A stretch of DNA of 64,000 bases from Wenyingzhuangia marina (lineage in GTDB: Bacteria > Bacteroidota > Bacteroidia > Flavobacteriales > Flavobacteriaceae), in the NCBI RefSeq assembly GCF_900130035.1, contig NZ_FQXQ01000002.1:1-64000 (forward strand), written 5' to 3'. Below are positions 48,987-58,110 of the stretch, in pieces; the first letter of the stretch is position 1; every line of letters begins with the position of its first letter. The position numbers and the translations under genes were made by a program. Below the pieces are notes generated by a model. It had not been told where the DNA came from. It searched no databases and saw only the letters and a list, made by a program, of their open reading frames with translations.

Positions 48987-50723
48987 ATGAATAAAATATT
49001 ATTAATTTTTTTATCTATTGTCTTTTTGATGACAAGTTGTGATGATCTTATTGATCCAGCAGTTGAAAACAATAGAGGACTAGACGATATGTATGGTGAA
49101 GCAGAGTATGCACAAGGTATTCTTCTAAACGCTTATACAAGACTTCCTAATAGCTCATGGACATTTAATGACGTAGCTACGGACGATGCAGTTACAAACG
49201 ATGTTAACAACAATTATTTAAAAATAGCAACAGGTCAATGGACTTCAAACCTTAATCCATTTGATCAGTGGAGAAATTCAAAAGCAGCTATTCAATATTT
49301 AAATATTTTCCTTGCTGAAGTAGACAAAGTTTTATGGGCTAAAGATGAAAATGTTAGCGAATTGTTTAGAAAGCGTTTGAAAGGGGAAGCTTATGGATTA
49401 AGAGCTCTTTACATGTATTATTTATTACAAGCACATGGAGGAGAATCTAATAATGGTGAATTACTAGGAGTTTCAATAGTTTTAGATCCAGAAGACCAGA
49501 ATTCGGATTTTAATAAGCCTAGAAACACATTTGAAGCTTGTATGCAACAATTATACAGCGATATTTCAAATGCTGAGCAACTTCTACCTTTAGACTTTGA
49601 AGAAGCAACAACATTGCCATCAGGCTATAATAACTTAGATGATTATAACAGAGTTTTTGGTGATTTTGCTAGACAAAGAGTTTCTGGGAGAATTGTTAAG
49701 TTTATCAAAGCACAGGCAGCCTTGTTAGCAGCAAGTCCTGCTTTTAGTAATGGGAACACTACCACATGGGCTGATGCAGCTAATTATGCAGGCGATTTAT
49801 TAACCATTAATAATGGTGTAGGTGGTATAGATCCATTAGGATTAACATGGTATAAAAATAGTGAAATAAACACATTAGGAACTGGAGTAAATCCTGCTGA
49901 AATTGTTTGGAGAACAGATGTAGCCGATAGTAATTCATTAGAGTTAGATAATTTCCCACCAACAGTATATGGTAGTGGACGTATCAATCCTACTCAAAAT
50001 ATAGTAGATGCCTTCCCAATGGCTAATGGGTATCCTATTTCTGATGCAAATAGTAATTATGATCCTTTAAACCCATATACAAATCGTGATCCTCGTTTAA
50101 AGTTATATATACTTGTAAATGGAGATGTAGCGGGAGTAAATAGTACAGTAATTAACACTGCTGCTGATGGTACAACAAATGATGCCTTAAATAAAGTAGA
50201 AACTTCTACTCGTACAGGATATTATTTAAAAAAGTTGCTAAGACAAGATGTAAATACAAATCCAACAACTCAAAACCAGCAAAAGCATTATAAACCACGT
50301 ATGAGATATACTGAGTTATATCTTATATATGCAGAGGCTGCAAATGAAGCTTGGGGGCCAATGGCAACAGGAGGAAGTGCTACTTTTTCTGCCTATGATG
50401 TGATTGCTGCTATTAGAGAACGTGCAGGGATTACTCAGCCAGATATGTATTTAGAATCAATTAAAGCAGATCAAGTTGCTATGCGTGAGTTAATAAGAAA
50501 TGAACGTAGATTAGAACTTTGTTTCGAAGGATTCCGTTTTTGGGATTTAAGAAGATGGAATAAAGATTTAAAAGAAACAGCCAAAGGAGTTAGTATTCAA
50601 GGAGGAGCTTATCAGTTTATCAATGTTGAAAATAGACTTTATGATAATTATATGAAATATGGCCCAATACCATATAGCGAAATTATAAAGTTTGATGCTT
50701 TAGAGCAAAATAAGGGATGGTAG
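48987..50723 (+). CDS. SusD-like glycan-binding lipoprotein 2
   Basis: The protein has 578 residues with a lipoprotein signal (FLMTSC, Cys near 18). SusD/RagB features are LKGEAYGLRALYMYYLLQAH, RYTELYLIYAEAANEAWG and RNERRLELCFEGFRFWDLRR. It starts 31 bases after SusC 2 and would form its surface lid. The sequence differs clearly from SusD 1, so the two pairs are not recent copies. Confidence 0.92.
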   Translation: MNKILLIFLSIVFLMTSCDDLIDPAVENNRGLDDMYGEAEYAQGILLNAYTRLPNSSWTFNDVATDDAVTNDVNNNYLKIATGQWTSNLNPFDQWRNSKAAIQYLNIFLAEVDKVLWAKDENVSELFRKRLKGEAYGLRALYMYYLLQAHGGESNNGELLGVSIVLDPEDQNSDFNKPRNTFEACMQQLYSDISNAEQLLPLDFEEATTLPSGYNNLDDYNRVFGDFARQRVSGRIVKFIKAQAALLAASPAFSNGNTTTWADAANYAGDLLTINNGVGGIDPLGLTWYKNSEINTLGTGVNPAEIVWRTDVADSNSLELDNFPPTVYGSGRINPTQNIVDAFPMANGYPISDANSNYDPLNPYTNRDPRLKLYILVNGDVAGVNSTVINTAADGTTNDALNKVETSTRTGYYLKKLLRQDVNTNPTTQNQQKHYKPRMRYTELYLIYAEAANEAWGPMATGGSATFSAYDVIAAIRERAGITQPDMYLESIKADQVAMRELIRNERRLELCFEGFRFWDLRRWNKDLKETAKGVSIQGGAYQFINVENRLYDNYMKYGPIPYSEIIKFDALEQNKGW

Positions 50724-50782
50724 GCTATAAAAACTGACCATTCCATAGATGATTATAATATTTAAATCTAAAATTACAAAAA

Positions 50783-51820
50783 ATGAAAAATAAGATATTT
50801 TTAATGTTCACAATCTTACTAGTTTCTTTGACAGCATGTCAAAATCAAGATTGGGAATTTGATGATTTTGAGTATCAATCTGTGTACTTTGCATATCAAT
50901 ATCCTGTAAGAACCATAACGTTGGGAGAAGATGTTTTTGATACATCATTAGACAATGAGTATAAATGTAAAATATATGCAACATTAGCAGGAGTATATGA
51001 AAATGACAAAGACGTATCTATTGATTTCTCTGTTGCAGATGCATTAACTACAGGGTTACTTTTTAATGAAGGAGGTGATCAAATAACTGCAATGCCGAGC
51101 AATTATTATAATTTATTAACAAATAAGATAAAAATTCCAAAAGGAGAGTTAATAGGAGCAATTGATGTACAGTTAACAGATGATTTCTTTGCAGATCCAT
51201 TGGCTATTAAAAACAATTATGTGATCCCGGTTCAGATGAATAATGTAATGAATGCAGATACTATTTTATCTGGTGAACCTTTATTTCCAGGGGCAAAAAG
51301 AGGTTTAGATTCAGAATGGAGTAAAGCTCCTAAAGATTTTGTTTTTTATGCTATAAAATATATAAACAAATGGCATGGTAATTATTTACGAAGAGGAAAC
51401 GATGTCATTGTAGGTAAAAACGGAAATACTGCTTTAGATGAAGAAATTATTAGACATAAAGAATATGTTGAATATGACGAAGTTTTTAAAGTAAACACCA
51501 AAGCCTTAAACAAATCAGTTTTTCAATTAGTATTTAAAGATAAAACGAATAATGATGCTAATATTTATTGTGATTTGGTAGCAACTTTTGATGACAATGG
51601 AAATTGTACTATATCAACAGAGTCTAACACATATACAGTATCTGGTACGGGTAAGTTTATTAAAGATGGAGAAAAAAATAGTTGGGGAGACAAAGATAGA
51701 GATGCTCTTTACTTAGATTATGAAATAGATTTAGCAAACATACACATAACTTCTAAAGACACTTTGGTAATGAGAGATAGAGCTGTTTCTTTTGAAACAT
51801 TTACCCCTGTAAGCCAGTAG
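50783..51820 (+). CDS. DUF1735/DUF5627-like surface glycan-binding lipoprotein
   Basis: The protein has 345 residues with a lipoprotein signal (VSLTAC, Cys near 19). The N-terminal part (about 20-165) resembles the BT_3987-type DUF1735 domain, and the C-terminal part (about 195-340; YINKWHGNYLRRGNDV) resembles DUF5627. Proteins of this layout placed right after SusD usually act as surface glycan-binding proteins. No catalytic motif is seen. Specific ligand contacts cannot be read from the sequence. Confidence 0.72.
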   Translation: MKNKIFLMFTILLVSLTACQNQDWEFDDFEYQSVYFAYQYPVRTITLGEDVFDTSLDNEYKCKIYATLAGVYENDKDVSIDFSVADALTTGLLFNEGGDQITAMPSNYYNLLTNKIKIPKGELIGAIDVQLTDDFFADPLAIKNNYVIPVQMNNVMNADTILSGEPLFPGAKRGLDSEWSKAPKDFVFYAIKYINKWHGNYLRRGNDVIVGKNGNTALDEEIIRHKEYVEYDEVFKVNTKALNKSVFQLVFKDKTNNDANIYCDLVATFDDNGNCTISTESNTYTVSGTGKFIKDGEKNSWGDKDRDALYLDYEIDLANIHITSKDTLVMRDRAVSFETFTPVSQ

Positions 51821-51859
51821 TTTTAAGTAAAATGATATTACATAAAATTTAAAATAATT

Positions 51860-53560
51860 ATGAAAAATATATATAAAATATCACTTTTAGCAAGTACTAT
51901 AGCATTATTATCTTCTTGTCAAGAAGTAGATTCTTTAGACTTTCAAGTAGAAAAATCGGAAGCTATTGCTAAAATGGAAGAGATAAATTCTTATCAAGAT
52001 TTAAAGTCTTACATAAACAGAGAAACAGATCCAAATTTTAAATTAGGTGCAGGAATCGGTATGTCAGACTATATTAGTCAAAATGTGATGTACAGATTGC
52101 TTAATAGAAATTTTGATGAAATGTCGGCAGGATATGGAATGAAACATGGTGCGATTGTCCAATCAGACGGGAGTTTAGATTTAGATAATGTCAATGAATT
52201 TATAGCGAAAGCATCAGCAGCAGAAATATCTGTTTTTGGTCATACCCTTTGTTGGCATGCCAATCAAAATGCAACTTATTTAAATAGAATAATTGCTCCA
52301 GATACACTATCGGCAACAGGTCCAGGTTGGGAATTAATAACAAAGGCTGATTTTGAAACTGATGACAATTCTAACTATTCAGTAAATTCAAATGTAGACC
52401 TTAGTTTTACTGCAGTAGGAGAAGGAGCAAATGGAACAGGAAGAGCTCTTAAATTGACTAATGCAGCAGTTCGTGCGAATGATTGGGAAGCACAGTTGTA
52501 TATAGTATTTTCTCCAGTAGTAAAATTAGGGGAGAGATATACACTTACAATGGACATACGTTCAGATGTTGATGCAAGCTATCCCACACAAGCACAAATT
52601 AGTCCAGGAGCATACAAGCATTGGGATTTCTTTGGGGCTTTGCCTTCAACAACTACATGGACTACCTATACTAAAGAAATTACCATTTCAACAAGTACAG
52701 AAAATTGTGGAGCTATCGCTTTTAACTTAGGAAAAACAGCTACTAATTTTTATTTTGACAATATAACCTTAACAAAGTATAGTGCTACAGGAAGTGTTCA
52801 AACAGAAGAAAAAACACCTGAACAGAAAAAGGAAATTGTAGGAGAAGCCTTAGATAATTGGATTTCAGAAATGGTTACAAACTGTGCTCCCTATGTAAAA
52901 GCTTGGGATGTGGTAAATGAGCCTATGTCAGATTGGCCAAATCAATTTGAGTTAAAATCAGGAGTAGGTAAGACCGATATGGCTTCTGATGAGTTTTATT
53001 GGCAAGATTATTTAGGAAAAGATTATGCCGTAGAAGCATTTAGGTTAACAAGACAATATGGAAATCCAGATGATATCCTTTTTATCAACGATTATGGTCT
53101 TGAAGGAGGAGGCGATAAATGTGATGGCCTTATCCAGTATGTAGAATACATTGAAAGTAAAGGACAAGTGGTTGACGGAATTGGTACTCAGATGCATGTA
53201 ACTTTAGGTGAAACTACCATCGAAAACATCAGAGATATGTTAACGAAATTAGCAGCAACTGGTAAGCTTGTGAAAATTTCCGAACTTGATATGGGGATTA
53301 AGGTAGGTGGATCTATAATAAAAACAGAGTATGTTACTGCAGATCAATTACAGCAGATGTCAGACTTTTATGAGCAAATTGTAAAAGCTTATTTTGAAAT
53401 TGTACCAGTAGATCAACGTTACGGTATAACACAATGGGCTATGACAGATAGTCCAGAGGATTCATTCTGGAGACGAGGTGAACCAATTGGACTTTGGGAT
53501 TTAGATTACAGTCGTAAGCCTGCTTATACAGGTTTTGCAAAAGGTCTTAGTGGTTTGTAA
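51860..53560 (+). CDS. GH10 endo-xylanase lipoprotein with inserted CBM
   Basis: The protein has 566 residues with a lipoprotein signal (ALLSSC, Cys near 20). The GH10 barrel begins about residue 45, reaches FGHTLCWHANQNATYL, then is interrupted by a jelly-roll domain of the CBM4/CBM22 type (about 155-312, starting near ELITKADFETDDNSNY and ending NFYFDNITLTKY). It resumes with AWDVVNEPMSDWPN (acid/base Glu near 353) and VKISELDMGIKVGG (nucleophile Glu near 474). This insertion is known from surface xylanases of Bacteroides xylan loci. It is likely the main cell-surface xylanase feeding the SusCD pairs. Confidence 0.92.
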   Translation: MKNIYKISLLASTIALLSSCQEVDSLDFQVEKSEAIAKMEEINSYQDLKSYINRETDPNFKLGAGIGMSDYISQNVMYRLLNRNFDEMSAGYGMKHGAIVQSDGSLDLDNVNEFIAKASAAEISVFGHTLCWHANQNATYLNRIIAPDTLSATGPGWELITKADFETDDNSNYSVNSNVDLSFTAVGEGANGTGRALKLTNAAVRANDWEAQLYIVFSPVVKLGERYTLTMDIRSDVDASYPTQAQISPGAYKHWDFFGALPSTTTWTTYTKEITISTSTENCGAIAFNLGKTATNFYFDNITLTKYSATGSVQTEEKTPEQKKEIVGEALDNWISEMVTNCAPYVKAWDVVNEPMSDWPNQFELKSGVGKTDMASDEFYWQDYLGKDYAVEAFRLTRQYGNPDDILFINDYGLEGGGDKCDGLIQYVEYIESKGQVVDGIGTQMHVTLGETTIENIRDMLTKLAATGKLVKISELDMGIKVGGSIIKTEYVTADQLQQMSDFYEQIVKAYFEIVPVDQRYGITQWAMTDSPEDSFWRRGEPIGLWDLDYSRKPAYTGFAKGLSGL

Positions 53561-53613
53561 TCATAGAAGTAAAATTATTTAATAGTAAATTAGTTTTTTT
53601 TAATAGTAAATTT

Positions 53614-53687
53614 ATCTGTTATTAGTGCTTAAGAATTGTTATCGTACAAAGTTTGTTCGTAATGTATTCTAGTATCTAATAACAGAT
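53614..53687. repeat. 12-base inverted repeat between GH10 and GH5
   Basis: ATCTGTTATTAG at 53614-53625 is the exact reverse complement of 53676-53687, with 50 bases between. A direct repeat of TTTAATAGTAAATT (53578 and 53599) lies just before it. The role is unknown. Confidence 0.6.
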
Positions 53688-53732
53688 TTTCTTTATGAAA
53701 TTAATTTTTTGAGTAAAATAAAAATATTGATA

Positions 53733-54983
53733 ATGAAATTAATAAAGTTATTAACGATGTCTATTTTGTTTACAGCAATAAGTTGTGCGAAAGATGATAT
53801 TACAACAGTTGTTTTAGAAAGTCCAGACAAGAAACAAGAAGAAGTGGATCAAGAACCTACTGATAGACCCATAGCGACCCCATTATTACATGTAGATGGT
53901 CGTGTTTTAAAAGATCCATGTGATAATGAAGTATTACTCCATGGAGTTGCTTTAACACCAAGTCCTTGGTTTAATGGAGGAGCTGTAGGAGAGTGGAGAT
54001 GGAATAATTATGATGTTGAAGGTTGTTTAAGTTACAATAAAGGAGTAATGAATAAACTTACGAATACCGACGAAGGATGGTATTTAAATTATATAAGACT
54101 CCATATAGATCCTTATTGGACTAATAATATTGGAGTAAGTGGAATATCTGAAAATGATATTTCAGAATTTAATTTTGAAAGATTTAAGAAATCTATTGAT
54201 GATGTGATTGTTCCTTTAATAAAACATGCTAAATCAAGAGGAATGTATGTGATTTTGAGACCTCCTGGTGTATGTCCACATGTTATAGGGGTAAATGGAC
54301 CCTATCATGAGTACTTAAAAACTATTTGGGGATATATATCAGACCATCCTGATTTAAAAAATAGAGACAATTTGATGTTTGAATTGGCAAATGAACCCAT
54401 ACGTATAAAACTTCCTGATGGAAGTGAAGGAGCTAATACACAAGCTCATTTTGATGAATTAAAAAAAATATTTCAATCTGTGGTAGATATTATTAGAGAT
54501 AATGGAGCAAATAATATTCTTTGGATTCCAGGTTCTGGATATCAATCACAATACAAAGGATATGCAAATAACAAAATTGAAGATGATAATATAGGGTATG
54601 CTGTTCATATATATCCTGGATATTGGGGACAAGATAATAACAATCCTGAAATCTTTAAAGCCAATTGGAATGCTAATATTAAACCGGTAGCAGATTTTGC
54701 ACCTATTGCTATTACGGAAATTGATTGGGCTCCAGAACAATATGATGTTTGGGGTAAAGGAGGTGTTACTGGTGTTGCTAATGGTTGGGGATTTGGAGCT
54801 AATTTTAAAGCAATTGTAGATGAATCAGGTAATGTAAGCTGGAATTTATTAGCTCCCGAAAATTTAATTGATAAGGGAGCATTGGATGGTGGAATTGCAT
54901 ATGATGCTAATCCAGAAGCATGTGCTTTTCCAGTTCATAATTGGTTTAAAGAATATGCTAAAGATTTTAAAAGCTGTGAGTGA
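53733..54983 (+). CDS. GH5 glycoside hydrolase lipoprotein
   Basis: The start is placed at the ATG at 53733 (MKLIKLLTMSILFTAISC, lipobox Cys near 18); the longer frame would need a TTG. The protein has 416 residues. After a Pro/Asp/Glu-rich linker (about 25-50), the GH5 barrel shows LHGVALTPSPWFNGG, YLNYIRLHIDPYW, LMFELANEPIRIK (acid/base Glu near 219) and PIAITEIDWAPEQYD (nucleophile Glu near 329). Endo-xylanase or a related endo-hydrolase is likely from context; the subfamily is not assigned. It ends unit 6, 172 bases after the GH10. Confidence 0.85.
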   Translation: MKLIKLLTMSILFTAISCAKDDITTVVLESPDKKQEEVDQEPTDRPIATPLLHVDGRVLKDPCDNEVLLHGVALTPSPWFNGGAVGEWRWNNYDVEGCLSYNKGVMNKLTNTDEGWYLNYIRLHIDPYWTNNIGVSGISENDISEFNFERFKKSIDDVIVPLIKHAKSRGMYVILRPPGVCPHVIGVNGPYHEYLKTIWGYISDHPDLKNRDNLMFELANEPIRIKLPDGSEGANTQAHFDELKKIFQSVVDIIRDNGANNILWIPGSGYQSQYKGYANNKIEDDNIGYAVHIYPGYWGQDNNNPEIFKANWNANIKPVADFAPIAITEIDWAPEQYDVWGKGGVTGVANGWGFGANFKAIVDESGNVSWNLLAPENLIDKGALDGGIAYDANPEACAFPVHNWFKEYAKDFKSCE

Positions 54984-55012
54984 TAAATAGTAGAAAGAAA
55001 TAATAACAAATA

Positions 55013-55052
55013 AAAAAACACCTAAGAATTAGTCTTCTTAGGTGTTTTTTTA
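55013..55052 (+). terminator. Intrinsic terminator at the end of the PUL
   Basis: A 16-base perfect stem (55013-55028 with 55035-55050), a 6-base loop and a T-run, 30 bases after the GH5 stop. Confidence 0.9.
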
Positions 55053-55119
55053 TACTTATAAATGATCTTAAGACTTATTTTATCTAGTAATTATATAGAA
55101 AAATATCATTCCATTTATT

Positions 55120-55127
55120 TATTTTTG
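55120..55127 (+). promoter_or_regulatory. Predicted -7 box of the FAD/Fe-S oxidoreductase gene
   Basis: TATTTTTG fits TAnnTTTG and ends 5 bases before the ATG at 55133, so transcription would start at or next to the start codon. Confidence 0.4.
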
Positions 55128-55132
55128 ATCAT

Positions 55133-58036
55133 ATGGTAAAATCACTTAAGAAATTAAATAAGCAATTAGAAGGAAGTCTTTTAACAGACAAACTTCATAA
55201 AAATATTTATGCTACAGATGCTTCGGTTTACAGGAAAATCCCAATAGGAGTTGCTTACCCAAAATCTAAAAGTGATATAAAAAGACTGGTTACATATGCC
55301 AATCAACATCAAATAAGTTTAATTCCACGAACAGCCGGAACTTCTTTGGCCGGTCAATGTGTGGGAGATGGTTTGGTAGTAGATGTATCTAAACATTTTA
55401 CTCAAATCTTAGATTATGATAAAGAACAGAAGCAAATAACGGTTCAGCCCGGAGTGATTCGTGATGATTTAAATCGTTATGTACAAGCTGATGGTTTGTT
55501 TTTTGGTCCTAATACATCTACAGCCAATAGATGCATGATAGGAGGAATGGTTGGTAACAATAGTTCTGGAACTACTTCCATTCGTTATGGTGTGACTCGT
55601 GATAAAGTTGTTCGTTTACAAACAATTTTAAGTGATGGAGATGAAGTGGTTTTTGAAGCCGTATCTACCGATGTTTTTAAGCAAAAAACAAACTTAAATT
55701 CAGTGGAAGGAAATATCTATAAAATGATATTCAATACTTTTTCAAAAACAGAGGTTAAACAAGAAATCATTAAAGAATTTCCAAATGCAGATATCCATAG
55801 AAGAAATACAGGATATGCCATTGATGAATTGTTGAAGTTTGAATTGTTTGGAGGAACTGAAAAAACAATTAACCTAGCAAAAGTATTGTGTGGTAGCGAA
55901 GGTACTTTGGCGTTTACTACAGAAATTACTTTGCAATTAGATGATGTACCGCCAAAACAAAATGTAATGGTGGCTTCACATTTTCATTCTGTTCAAGAAT
56001 GTATGGAGTCTGTGGTTGTGGCCATGAAACATCAACTTTACAATTGTGAGTTGATGGATAAAATTATCTTAGATTGTACCAAATCTATCCGTTCACAACA
56101 AGAAAATAGAACTTTTTTAGAAGGTGATCCTGCAGCTGTTTTAATGTTAGAAGTAGCTGCTGACACCATTGAAGATGCTCAACAACAAGCAGACGCTTTG
56201 ATTACTGATTTAGAAAGTCATGGATTTGGATATGCACATCCAAAAGTTACAGGAGTAAAAATAAATGGAATTCACGATTTAAGAAAAGCAGGTTTAGGAG
56301 CTTTGGGAAATTTAATTGGGGATAAAAAAGCTGTAGCTTGCATAGAAGATACGGCTGTGAGTTTATCAGATTTGCCAAATTTTATTGCTGATTTTTCTAA
56401 AATGATGAAAGAATTTAATCAGCAAGCCGTGTATTATGCACATGCTGGGGCAGGAGAAATTCATTTACGTCCCATTCTTAATTTAAAACAAACTCATGAT
56501 GTAAACTTATTCAGAACCATCACTACAAGAGTAGCGCAATTGGTAAAACAATATAAAGGTTCTTTAAGTGGAGAACACGGAGATGGAATTGTTAGGGCTG
56601 AATTTATTCCAATGATGATTGGTGAAAAGAACTTTGCCATCCTCAAACAATTAAAAGAAACTTTTGATCCCAATTATATTTTTAACAAAGGAAAAATCAT
56701 CAACCCATTTCCCATGGATAAAGCCTTGCGTTATGAGGTAGATAGAATGGAACCAGAAATAAATACCTTGATGGATTTTACAGAAAATCAAGGAATTTTG
56801 CGCTTGGCCGAACAATGTAATGGTTCGGGAGATTGTAGAAAATCGGTCGCAGCAGGTGGTACTATGTGTCCTAGTTACCGAGCCACTAAAAATGAAAAAG
56901 ATACCACCAGAGCCAGAGCCAATGCTTTACGCGAGGTGTTGACAAATAACAATGCCAAAAATAAATTTGATGACAAGACATTAAAAAAGGTTTTTGATTT
57001 GTGTATCAGTTGTAAAGCCTGTGCTAGTGAGTGTCCTAGTAATGTTGATGTTTCAATTTTAAAAGCAGAGTTTTTATATCAGTATCAAGAAGTTAATGGG
57101 TATTCTTTTAGGAGTAAATTGTTTGCCAAAATAAACAACATCAACGAGCAATTAGTTGTTTTTAGTGGGTTGATTAATATGTTTAATAATACATTATTGG
57201 CTAAGAAAATATTAGGAATTAGCACTAAAAGAACTTTGCCTAGTTTAAAGCGTTTTACTTTAACTCAATGGATTAGAAATAATCAAGAAAAGTTACAGTT
57301 AGAAAATCCTATTAAAAATGTTTATTTTTTTAATGATGAGTTTACTAATTTTTATGATGTACAAATAGGAATTGATACCATAGAACTGCTACATCAACTA
57401 AATTACCAAGTGGTGTTTTTGGAGCACGAACAAAGTGGAAGAGCTTTAATTTCTAAAGGTTTTTTAAAAGAAGCCAAAGAAGTTGCCAATATCAATATAG
57501 AGGTTTTTAGTCAGGTTATCAATCCGGAAAATGCATTGATAGGAGTGGAGCCTTCTGCTATTTTAAGCTTTAGAGATGAATATTTAAGATTGAGTAATGA
57601 CAAGGAAAAAGCTCAGCAAATAGCTGTAAATACTTTTACCATTGAAGAGTTTATTAGCAAAGAAATAGCACTTGGTAATATTCAATCAAATGTTTTTACT
57701 CAGGAAAATAAAGAGCTAAAAATTCATGTACATTGTCACCAAAAATCGTTGAGTAATAGCAAACATACTTTTGATATGTTAAATATTGTTCCTAATTACA
57801 AGGTGACCCTTTTAAATACGGGGTGTTGTGGTATGGCAGGATCTTTTGGGTATGAGCAAGAACACTACGAAGTGAGTATGCAAATGGGAGAAGATACTTT
57901 GTTTCCTAAAGTAAGAAACCTAGCCAATGATACACTTATAATAGCTTCAGGAACTAGCTGTAGACATCAAATTAAAGATGGAACTCAAAGAGAGAGTCTT
58001 CATGCAGTAACGGTGTTAAGACAAGCGTTGGCTTAA
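55133..58036 (+). CDS. FAD-linked oxidase with Fe-S domain (D-lactate/2-hydroxyacid dehydrogenase-like)
   Basis: The protein has 967 residues with no signal peptide. The N-terminal FAD-binding domain carries IPRTAGTSLAGQCVGDG (about 62) and MVGNNSSGTTSIRYG. The FAD-oxidase C-terminal domain shows YYAHAGAGEIHLRPI and SLSGEHGDGIVRAE. An iron-sulfur domain follows with CNGSGDCRKS and CISCKACASECPSNV (about 623), then a CCG-type domain ending NTGCCGMAGSFGYE. This layout is that of YdiJ-like membrane-associated D-2-hydroxyacid dehydrogenases passing electrons to the quinone pool. The exact substrate is unknown. It is outside the PUL. Confidence 0.85.
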   Translation: MVKSLKKLNKQLEGSLLTDKLHKNIYATDASVYRKIPIGVAYPKSKSDIKRLVTYANQHQISLIPRTAGTSLAGQCVGDGLVVDVSKHFTQILDYDKEQKQITVQPGVIRDDLNRYVQADGLFFGPNTSTANRCMIGGMVGNNSSGTTSIRYGVTRDKVVRLQTILSDGDEVVFEAVSTDVFKQKTNLNSVEGNIYKMIFNTFSKTEVKQEIIKEFPNADIHRRNTGYAIDELLKFELFGGTEKTINLAKVLCGSEGTLAFTTEITLQLDDVPPKQNVMVASHFHSVQECMESVVVAMKHQLYNCELMDKIILDCTKSIRSQQENRTFLEGDPAAVLMLEVAADTIEDAQQQADALITDLESHGFGYAHPKVTGVKINGIHDLRKAGLGALGNLIGDKKAVACIEDTAVSLSDLPNFIADFSKMMKEFNQQAVYYAHAGAGEIHLRPILNLKQTHDVNLFRTITTRVAQLVKQYKGSLSGEHGDGIVRAEFIPMMIGEKNFAILKQLKETFDPNYIFNKGKIINPFPMDKALRYEVDRMEPEINTLMDFTENQGILRLAEQCNGSGDCRKSVAAGGTMCPSYRATKNEKDTTRARANALREVLTNNNAKNKFDDKTLKKVFDLCISCKACASECPSNVDVSILKAEFLYQYQEVNGYSFRSKLFAKINNINEQLVVFSGLINMFNNTLLAKKILGISTKRTLPSLKRFTLTQWIRNNQEKLQLENPIKNVYFFNDEFTNFYDVQIGIDTIELLHQLNYQVVFLEHEQSGRALISKGFLKEAKEVANINIEVFSQVINPENALIGVEPSAILSFRDEYLRLSNDKEKAQQIAVNTFTIEEFISKEIALGNIQSNVFTQENKELKIHVHCHQKSLSNSKHTFDMLNIVPNYKVTLLNTGCCGMAGSFGYEQEHYEVSMQMGEDTLFPKVRNLANDTLIIASGTSCRHQIKDGTQRESLHAVTVLRQALA

Positions 58037-58110
58037 ATATTTTATAGATTAAGGTGTTCGAGAAACTCAGCATAGGCTGCTCAACATCTAGTAATAATTT
58101 ATATCAATAA

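Noticed and set aside
53709-53732. TTG-initiated extension of GH5
   Set aside because: The ATG at 53733 places the lipobox Cys at the usual distance from the start.
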